In this document: positions 57,892 through 64,000 of the stretch, piece after piece | How positions within the stretch are numbered: position 1 is the stretch's first letter | How the letters are laid out: every line of letters starts with the position of its first letter | From: Chryseobacterium gilvum | GTDB taxonomy: Bacteria; Bacteroidota; Bacteroidia; Flavobacteriales; Weeksellaceae | Length of the DNA: 64,000 bases | Assembly (NCBI RefSeq): GCF_025628965.1 | Contig: NZ_JAOTEN010000002.1 | Location: 496,001 to 560,000 of the forward strand | Direction: 5' to 3' | The notes under the pieces: model-generated | Database searches by the model: none | What the model saw: the letters and a program-made list of their open reading frames with translations, nothing else | Told to the model about the DNA's origin: nothing | Position numbers and translations under genes: made by a program

Positions 57892-58979
57892 TGTCATTTA
57901 ACGAAAAACAAATCAGTGGTGTCGTCATTAAACAGATTGCCCTGCTTGCTATTATTTTAATTCTAGTAGCCTTAATCTGCTTTAATCTAGCCCTCTTTAT
58001 ACCTTCGGTTTTAGGGGCAATTACCATCTATGTGGTTTGCCGGAAATACAATTTTTACCTCCAGGAAGAAAAAAAATGGAAGCCGTGGGCTTCATCACTG
58101 GCTTTAATGTTTGCGAGTCTGATAATCATTATTTTACCGCTGTATTTTATTGGTGATCTGCTAATCGACAAATTGGGGAATGCGCAGGCGTATATGGCTA
58201 AATTCAATGTTTTCATTGATAAAATTCACGATTTTGTCTATTCCAAAACAAAAATTGATATCCTCAGTAAAGAAAACATGACTAAAGTGAAAGCTTTTGC
58301 CGGAAGATTTTCTACCACAGCACTCAGTGGTACTTTTAATACGCTTACGGTGGTCATCTCCATGTATTTTATTCTTTACTTCATGTTTGAAAAGCCGAGA
58401 ATGTTTGAAAGAATTCTTGCTTCTGCCGCTCCATTGAAAAGATCAAACGTTTCCATGATCGGGGAAAAAATGAGAAAACTGATTATGGCCAATGCCATAG
58501 GGATTCCGGTTGTTGCTTTAGGACAGGGTATTGTTGCACTTATCGGGTATTTTATCTTTGGTGCGCCAAGTCCTATTTTACTGTTTGCTTTAACAGCGGT
58601 TGCTTCAATGGTTCCTATTGTGGGTGCAGCAATTGTATATGTCCCGATCTGTATTTTTATGATTGCTGAAGGACAAACGGGTCACGGGATCGGTTTAGGT
58701 GCTTATTGTCTGATTATAGTTGGAGTTACCGATAATTTATTGCGTTTTACATTACTCAAAAAACTCGAAGATATCCATCCTCTCAATACGGTTTTCGGAA
58801 TTATCTTAGGCATGAATTTATTTGGCTTTATGGGCCTTGTTTTCGGCCCGATTTTTATTTCGCTTACCTTACTGCTTATTCAGGTGTATCGAAACGAATT
58901 TTCTGAAGATGACACCCCGGAACTTCAGCTTCCGGATAAAGACCAGGAATTGGAAACTAAAATTGATTTAATCATATAA
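57891..58979 (+). CDS. AI-2E family transporter
   Basis: The 362-aa protein has eight or so membrane helices in the AI-2E transporter pattern. A reentrant loop and IGIPVVALGQGIVALIGYFIFGAPSPILLF, VPIVGAAIVYVPICIFM, and GVTDNLLRFTLLKKLEDIHPLNTVFGIILGMNLFGFMGLVFGPI (in part) are typical. These proteins export small molecules or act as Na+/H+ exchangers; the AI-2 link is historical. The C-terminus is acidic. Confidence 0.93.
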   Translation: MSFNEKQISGVVIKQIALLAIILILVALICFNLALFIPSVLGAITIYVVCRKYNFYLQEEKKWKPWASSLALMFASLIIIILPLYFIGDLLIDKLGNAQAYMAKFNVFIDKIHDFVYSKTKIDILSKENMTKVKAFAGRFSTTALSGTFNTLTVVISMYFILYFMFEKPRMFERILASAAPLKRSNVSMIGEKMRKLIMANAIGIPVVALGQGIVALIGYFIFGAPSPILLFALTAVASMVPIVGAAIVYVPICIFMIAEGQTGHGIGLGAYCLIIVGVTDNLLRFTLLKKLEDIHPLNTVFGIILGMNLFGFMGLVFGPIFISLTLLLIQVYRNEFSEDDTPELQLPDKDQELETKIDLII

Positions 58980-58981
58980 TA

Positions 58982-59248
58982 ATGGAGCAGGGAATACATC
59001 CGGAAATATTAAAAGAAATCTGTGAAGTCAAAATGCCTTTCGGAAAATATCAGAATACGGTTTTGGCAGATTTACCCATCAGTTATCTTGAATGGTTTCA
59101 CCGACAGGGAATGCCAAAAGGAAAACTGGGTATGCAGCTTTCAACAGTATATGAAATAAAATTAAACGGATTATTGGATCTTTTGATCCCGATTCGTGGG
59201 AAAGCTGCTAATTATCATAAGCCTAAAACAAAAGTATATAAATTTTAA
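58982..59248 (+). CDS. DUF3820 family protein
   Basis: The 88-aa protein has the DUF3820 core MPFGKYQNTVLADLPISYLEWFHRQGMPKGKLG, in which FGKY and YLxWF are conserved. Members are sometimes labelled quorum-sensing-regulated virulence factors, without proof. It begins 2 nt after the transporter gene. The stop overlaps a large bidirectional terminator. Confidence 0.93.
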   Translation: MEQGIHPEILKEICEVKMPFGKYQNTVLADLPISYLEWFHRQGMPKGKLGMQLSTVYEIKLNGLLDLLIPIRGKAANYHKPKTKVYKF

Positions 59249-59283
59249 AGTTTCGGCGGCACCGAAGGTGCCGCCGAAACTTT
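59247..59283. terminator. Strong bidirectional terminator overlapping the DUF3820 stop
   Basis: A perfect 17-bp stem (AAAGTTTCGGCGGCACC / GGTGCCGCCGAAACTTT) surrounds the 3-nt loop GAA. It serves the convergent DUF3820 and uvrB genes. GC content of the stem is far above the surroundings. Confidence 0.92.
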
Positions 59284-59293
59284 CTATTCAATA

Positions 59294-61285
59294 TTATTCT
59301 CGCAAAGCAGCAATTTCATCCCTTAACTTAGCGGCTTTTATAAAATCAAGGTTTTTTGCGGCAGTTTCCATTTCTTTCTGTTTCTGGGCGACTAATTTTT
59401 CTACATCTTCAGTCGCATACGTCGCTTTAACCTCGGCAACTTTTTGCAGAATCTGTTTCTGAGTATATTTTTCATCAGGGAAATCTTTGCTTCTTCCCAC
59501 TAAATTTTCTGAAATCTTTTTATTCAGCGCCACCGGAACTTTACCATGCTCAAGATTATACTGCATTTGTTTTTCGCGCCGATAGATGGTTTCATCAATA
59601 GTAGACTGCATCGATTTAGTGATTTTATCAGCATATAAAATCGCTCTTCCGTTCAGGTTTCTTGCGGCACGGCCAACCGTCTGAACCATTGATCTTCTGC
59701 TTCTTAGCATTCCTTCTTTATCAGCATCAAGAATGGCAACCAGCGAAACTTCCGGAAGATCCAATCCTTCCCGTAATAAATTAACCCCGATTAAAACATC
59801 AAAAAGGCCTACACGCAGATCCTGCATAATCTGAATACGCTCCAAGGTTTCAACATCAGAATGGATATAGCGTGTCCTGATTCCGAATTTAGTGAAATAC
59901 TTCGTTAATTCTTCGGCCATTTTTTTGGTTAAGGTGGTTACCAAAACCCTCTCATCAATTTCAGCCCTTTTACGGATCTCTTCCATGAGATCATCGATCT
60001 GGTTAATGGTGGGTCGCACTTCAATGATAGGATCTAAAAGTCCGGTCGGACGTATAATTTGCTCAATATAAGCACCTCCTGTTTTTTCCAGCTCGTAATC
60101 TGCCGGTGTTGCAGAAACATAGATCACCTGATTCTGAATGGCTTCAAATTCCTCGAACTTTAAAGGACGGTTATCCATCGCTGCAGGAAGCCGGAAACCA
60201 TATTCCACCAAAGCTTCCTTACGGCTTCTGTCACCGCCATACATGGCGTGAACCTGCGGAATGGTAACGTGGCTTTCATCAATGACCATTAAAAAATCTT
60301 TCGGGAAATAATCGAGAAGGCAGAAAGGCCTTGAACCGGGCAATCTTCCGTCAAGATAACGAGAATAGTTTTCAATTCCTGAACAGTATCCTAATTCCTT
60401 AATCATCTCAAGATCCAGTTCGGTTCTTTCCTGCAGCCTTTTCGCTTCCAGAGGCTTTTCGATAGAACTGAAAAAGTCTACCTGCTTTACCATATCGTCC
60501 TGAATGTTTCTGATGGCTCCGTTTAAAGTTTCCTTAGAAGTCACAAAAAGATTGGCGGGATAAATCTGAATTTGTTCAAAACTTGAAGTTACATTTCCCG
60601 AAACTGGATCAAAACTCTGGATTTTTTCAATTTCATCTCCAAAAAACTGAATTCTTACCCCATTATCTGCATACGCCGGAAAAATATCAATCACATCACC
60701 TTTCACTCGGAACGTGCCTCGTTGAAACTCTCCCAATGTTCTGGAATATAAAGCATTAACTAAAGAATGTAAAAGCGAAGTACGCGTAGTTTTTTCTCCG
60801 ACTTGAAGGGAAATTAATGATTTATGAAATTCTGAAGGATTTCCGATCCCGTAAATGCAGGAAACGGAAGCAACAATCAAAATATCTCTTCGGCCAGAAA
60901 GTAAACTTGCAGTGGCAGAAAGCCGCAGCTTTTCTACTTCTTCATTGATACTCAGATCTTTTTCTATATATGTTCCTGAGCTTGCGATATACGCTTCAGG
61001 CTGATAATAATCGTAGTAACTTACAAAATATTCTACCGCGTTTTCAGGAAAGAATTCTTTAAATTCCATGAAGAGCTGTGCGGCAAGAGTTTTATTATGA
61101 GCTAGAACCAAAGTAGGCTTCTGAACATTATGTACCACATTGGCTACCGTAAAAGTTTTTCCGGAACCGGTTACTCCCAGTAACGTCTGATACTTCTCAC
61201 CAATTTCGATTCCTTCGGTCAGCTTTTCAATCGCTGTTGGCTGATCTCCGGTAGGTTTATATTCTGATTGAAGATTAAATTTCAT
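59294..61285 (-). CDS. uvrB: Excinuclease ABC subunit B (UvrB)
   Basis: UvrB is the damage-verifying helicase of nucleotide excision repair. The 663-aa protein has Walker A GVTGSGKTFTVANV (39-46 region), the beta-hairpin YYDYYQPEAYI, YVSATPADYE, and helicase motif QTVGRAARNLNG. A UVR motif ends it (VAQKQKEMETAAKNLDFIKAAKLRDEI). Start at 61285 is preceded by a -7 box 4 nt upstream. Confidence 0.98.
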   Translation of the reverse strand: MKFNLQSEYKPTGDQPTAIEKLTEGIEIGEKYQTLLGVTGSGKTFTVANVVHNVQKPTLVLAHNKTLAAQLFMEFKEFFPENAVEYFVSYYDYYQPEAYIASSGTYIEKDLSINEEVEKLRLSATASLLSGRRDILIVASVSCIYGIGNPSEFHKSLISLQVGEKTTRTSLLHSLVNALYSRTLGEFQRGTFRVKGDVIDIFPAYADNGVRIQFFGDEIEKIQSFDPVSGNVTSSFEQIQIYPANLFVTSKETLNGAIRNIQDDMVKQVDFFSSIEKPLEAKRLQERTELDLEMIKELGYCSGIENYSRYLDGRLPGSRPFCLLDYFPKDFLMVIDESHVTIPQVHAMYGGDRSRKEALVEYGFRLPAAMDNRPLKFEEFEAIQNQVIYVSATPADYELEKTGGAYIEQIIRPTGLLDPIIEVRPTINQIDDLMEEIRKRAEIDERVLVTTLTKKMAEELTKYFTKFGIRTRYIHSDVETLERIQIMQDLRVGLFDVLIGVNLLREGLDLPEVSLVAILDADKEGMLRSRRSMVQTVGRAARNLNGRAILYADKITKSMQSTIDETIYRREKQMQYNLEHGKVPVALNKKISENLVGRSKDFPDEKYTQKQILQKVAEVKATYATEDVEKLVAQKQKEMETAAKNLDFIKAAKLRDEIAALRE

Positions 61286-61289
61286 CTAT

Positions 61290-61297
61290 CAAATTTA
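61290..61297 (-). promoter_or_regulatory. -7 box abutting the uvrB start (leaderless type)
   Basis: The minus strand reads TAAATTTG, a perfect TAnnTTTG, with only 4 nt to the ATG at 61285. No -33 TTTG at usual spacing is obvious. Confidence 0.65.
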
Positions 61298-61467
61298 TGA
61301 AATAAATAAGAGTCTTAAAAACAGCTAAGGATAATTTTATGCTGTTTTTTGAAACCACAGATATAATTATCAGTATTTTAACTTCATTGTAATGTTGTAA
61401 AAAAAAAGCGCATGCCTTTCTTTTTGGCACTGTTTTTCCTCTTGTTTGATAACCAATACTTAATAAT

Positions 61468-62679
61468 ATGAAATTGAACAACTATTACATTCCCGCGCTT
61501 AGTATTTTTATGTTTTTATGTTCGTGCAAACAAACAACGGCACAGCAGAAACAAAATGACGGAAGTGCTGAAACGCATGAACCCAACTCCGATTATAAAC
61601 CTGCCTTCGAGGGACAAACCAGAATTGCAGCTGTAAAAACAACAACACCCTATAAAGTTGAGATTTTAAATAAAGATTTAGGGAAACCTTGGGGAATCAT
61701 TAATTTGCCTGATGGGAAATTTTTGATTACAGAAAAATCAGGCTTTATGAATGTGGTTTCTGTTGACGGAAAACAGATTTCCAAAATGGAAGGCTTTCCC
61801 AAAGTAGATGATAAAGGACAGGGCGGAATGCTCGATGTAGCACTCGATCCTGATTTTAAGAGTAATAATATGATTTACTTCAGCTTCTCTGAACCTTTTG
61901 GAGAAGGGAACCTTACTTCGGTTGCAAAAGGGAAACTCTCTTCTGACATGAAATCGGTAACCCATGTTAAGGTGATTTTCCGCGCGACCCCTTCGTATCG
62001 TGGAGATAAGCATTACGGCAGCCGTTTAGCCTTTGACAAAGACGGAAATCTATTTGTAAGTACAGGCGAAAGATCAGATAAAGAAACCAGAGTGTATGCT
62101 CAGAAAACCGATAATTATTTAGGAAAGATTTTAAGAATTACAAAAGATGGAAAACCCGCTCCCGGAAATCCGTTTATCGGGAAAGCAGGATTTAAACCTG
62201 AAATTTATGCGTACGGAGTGAGAAATCCGCAGGGAATGGCAATAGATCCTATGGGAAATCTCTGGGATATTGAAATGGGACCGAAAGGAGGAGATGAGAT
62301 CAATTTAATTAAACCCGGTAAAAACTATGGTTGGGGAGATGTCACTTATGGAATTGAATACTCAGGCGAAAAAGTAGGCGCGGGAATTACTCAGAAAGCA
62401 GGAACTGAACAGCCTGTGTATTATTGGGATCCTGTCGTTTCACCAAGCGGCGTAACGTTCTATACCGGAAATATAGAAGAATGGAAAAACAATCTTTTCA
62501 TCGGATGTCTGAGTGGTGAGCATATCAACAGGATCGTAATGAAAGACAATAAAGTAGTGGGTGAAGAAAGACTTTTGCTGGATCAGAAAGAACGTTTCAG
62601 AGATGTTTTAAATGGTATGGATGGCAATCTTTACGGAATCACCGACAGCGGAAAACTATATAAAATCTCAAAGAAATAG
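61468..62679 (+). CDS. PQQ-dependent sugar dehydrogenase-like lipoprotein (aldose dehydrogenase)
   Basis: The 403-aa protein has a lipoprotein signal (FLCSC, Cys20) and a six-bladed propeller of soluble glucose/aldose dehydrogenase type. Seen are LGKPWGIINLPDGKFLITEKSG, DDKGQGGMLDVALDPDF, GDKHYGSRLAFDKDGNLFVSTGER, and YAYGVRNPQGMAIDP. The enzyme oxidises aldoses using PQQ. PQQ synthesis is not visible in the window. Localised to the outer or inner membrane as a lipoprotein. Confidence 0.94.
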   Translation: MKLNNYYIPALSIFMFLCSCKQTTAQQKQNDGSAETHEPNSDYKPAFEGQTRIAAVKTTTPYKVEILNKDLGKPWGIINLPDGKFLITEKSGFMNVVSVDGKQISKMEGFPKVDDKGQGGMLDVALDPDFKSNNMIYFSFSEPFGEGNLTSVAKGKLSSDMKSVTHVKVIFRATPSYRGDKHYGSRLAFDKDGNLFVSTGERSDKETRVYAQKTDNYLGKILRITKDGKPAPGNPFIGKAGFKPEIYAYGVRNPQGMAIDPMGNLWDIEMGPKGGDEINLIKPGKNYGWGDVTYGIEYSGEKVGAGITQKAGTEQPVYYWDPVVSPSGVTFYTGNIEEWKNNLFIGCLSGEHINRIVMKDNKVVGEERLLLDQKERFRDVLNGMDGNLYGITDSGKLYKISKK

Positions 62680-62694
62680 ATATAAAGAATAGAA

Positions 62695-62724
62695 AAAAAT
62701 GCCTGAAAAATTTCAGGCATTTTT
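62695..62724. terminator. Bidirectional terminator between sugar dehydrogenase and aminotransferase genes
   Basis: ATGCCTGAAA/TTTCAGGCAT form a 10-bp stem with A/T runs on both sides. Confidence 0.92.
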
Positions 62725-62727
62725 TAT

Positions 62728-63885
62728 TTAAAAACTTTTAATAATCCTATGGAGGCCTTCTGTAAGAATTTCTTGTGAGGTAGAAAAGCAGATTCTGATG
62801 TGTCCTTCTGCTCCCGCTCCAAACCATCGTTCAGAACCCGGAACAATCGCAACTTTACCCTGCTTCAGAACATGCTGTGCAAAATCGTCACTCGACATTC
62901 CGTTTTCAATTTTCGGGAAAATAACAAAAGTAGCCTGCGGAGAATTGGGTGTTAAAACTCCGGAATTGCTCAACATAGTGTGCGCAAGATCTCTGTTGTG
63001 CTGCAAATGCGTTAAAAAATCGTTAAACCACGGTTTCGCTTTTTCAATAGCAACACTGGCTGCAATCTGAGATAATGTAGAAACACCTTCAATAGTAGAA
63101 TTGAAGTTTGATTTCTCAGTAAAATCATCTAGGATTTCCTGATCATTGCATAAAACTGCCCCGATTCTTAAACCCGCAATCCCAAACGATTTTGAAAACC
63201 CGAAAACCGTAAAACTTTTCTTTTTAGCTTCTTCAGATACTGAAGAATACGTGTTAAATTCAATACCGTCATACACAATATCGCTCCAGATCTCATCACT
63301 CATTACCCAAAGATCATGTGCGGCAGCAATCTCAGAAATCTTTTTTAAAATTTCTTTAGAATATACTCTTCCTACAGGATTATGAGGATTACAGATGCTG
63401 ATCAGTTTTGTTTTCGGATTGATTAAGGAAACCAGCATTTCGAGATCAATATCTCCGGTGGTAGAATCAACAGAACATAATCTGATCGTTCCTCCAACGG
63501 CTTCTACCGTTTTTTTAAACAGAAAATCAACCGGATCAAAAATAATGGCTTCTTCACCGGGACCTAAAACATATTTTGCAATTAAAAACATTCCTTGTGC
63601 GGCGCTGTTGACCGCAAGTATATTTTCTGGCGTAAAGTTTCCTTTTTTTCCGGTATTAAAATGCTTTGCGACACTTTCTTTAAATTCCGGAAGCCCGGAA
63701 AAAGGGCCGTAGCTTAAATAGCCGTCTTTAATGTAGTCAATAATTCCCTGCTCGATCTCGTGAGACATCCTGAAATCCGGATCAGCGGCGGTCAACGGAA
63801 TGATTCCGTCTTCCAGGGTTGCCCATCTGCCATTATAGGCTTTTTTTCTGAGCGCTTCAAAATTTATTTCTGTATTTGTAAACAT
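62728..63885 (-). CDS. Fold-type I PLP aminotransferase (MalY/PatB-like)
   Basis: The 385-aa protein shows a class I/II aminotransferase core: SYGPFSGLPEFKE, NSAAQGMFLIAKYVLGPGEEAI, NPHNPVG, VMSDEIWSDIVYDG (Asp197) and the PLP lysine in FGFSKSFGIAGLR (Lys232). The motifs are close to MalY/PatB beta-C-S lyases, but transaminase activity cannot be excluded. It starts one base after the stop of an upstream minus-strand gene (TAATATG), so they are coupled. Confidence 0.92.
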   Translation of the reverse strand: MFTNTEINFEALRKKAYNGRWATLEDGIIPLTAADPDFRMSHEIEQGIIDYIKDGYLSYGPFSGLPEFKESVAKHFNTGKKGNFTPENILAVNSAAQGMFLIAKYVLGPGEEAIIFDPVDFLFKKTVEAVGGTIRLCSVDSTTGDIDLEMLVSLINPKTKLISICNPHNPVGRVYSKEILKKISEIAAAHDLWVMSDEIWSDIVYDGIEFNTYSSVSEEAKKKSFTVFGFSKSFGIAGLRIGAVLCNDQEILDDFTEKSNFNSTIEGVSTLSQIAASVAIEKAKPWFNDFLTHLQHNRDLAHTMLSNSGVLTPNSPQATFVIFPKIENGMSSDDFAQHVLKQGKVAIVPGSERWFGAGAEGHIRICFSTSQEILTEGLHRIIKSF

Positions 63886-63886
63886 A

Positions 63887-64000
63887 TTATTTGTAAGAGA
63901 TTGGTAAAGTGTCTTTTGGCTGTTGGTCTAAAGGAAGCAAAAACTGATTCAGTAAGATTCTTCCATTTTTGATATGGGTTTCTATTTCAGGCCTTCTTTC
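63887..64000 (-). CDS. C-terminal end of an unidentified protein (5' part outside window)
   Basis: The minus strand from base 64000 is open for 37 residues, ending QPKDTLPISYK then TAA. I cannot name the family from this fragment. Its stop lies one base before the aminotransferase ATG, so the two are probably in one operon. Confidence 0.7.
   Translation of the reverse strand, partial: ERRPEIETHIKNGRILLNQFLLPLDQQPKDTLPISYK

Overview
The window reads as chromosomal DNA of a low-GC Bacteroidota bacterium, most likely Chryseobacterium or a close relative in the Weeksellaceae. This rests on the order of the division and cell-wall cluster, MraY and SecA of the long Bacteroidota form, repeated TAnnTTTG -7 promoter boxes without strong Shine-Dalgarno sites, SCK/SCS-type lipoproteins, and two short double-glycine leader peptides of a kind I associate with Chryseobacterium. 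The assignment is an inference; no database was searched. I saw no rRNA, tRNA, CRISPR array, transposase, integrase or phage gene.

Region 1 (1-14050) is the dcw cluster on the + strand: end of the FtsI-type PBP, murE, mraY, murD, ftsW, a small unknown gene, murG, a secreted YbjN-like gene, murC, ftsQ, ftsA and ftsZ. A GxxExxY nuclease-like gene bounded by a 33-nt inverted repeat (30/33 matches) interrupts it between murC and ftsQ. Region 2 (14171-25229) holds yqeY, a bacilliredoxin, a GH3-family enzyme, an unlisted 55-aa leader peptide gene, a minus-strand mutL-rhomboid-EEP nuclease-lipoprotein operon, a YoaK gene with a Usp-like partner, and an OmpR/histidine kinase pair.

Region 3 (25346-36183) is the accessory part and the most interesting. 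Twelve tightly packed minus-strand genes (KTSC-like, YegP-like, HsdR-N-type nuclease, Cys-rich SH3 protein, VanZ-like, WP-STQ repeat protein, PH-SHOCT, TM2, DUF6804-like, TerB-like, coiled-coil membrane protein, vWA lipoprotein) follow a TPR histidine kinase and a LuxR-type response regulator. The palindrome TACGG-N4-CCGTA lies at the -33 position of the 12-gene operon. It recurs with nearly the same spacing before the flanking + strand gene at 35383, and once inside the kinase gene. This looks like a two-component-controlled envelope stress or defence regulon.

Region 4 (36214-64000) is mostly housekeeping: msrA, ROK kinase, PepSY protein with a siderophore-type TonB receptor, secA, DUF2795, a sugar-nucleotide epimerase, DUF2797, an AsmA-like giant, a radical SAM protein, a second leader peptide, a 2OG dioxygenase, menD, pabC/pabB, membrane proteins, an AI-2E transporter family protein, DUF3820, uvrB, a PQQ-type sugar dehydrogenase and a fold-type I aminotransferase. 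Several promoters here place the -7 box only 4-5 nt before the ATG, which suggests leaderless transcripts.
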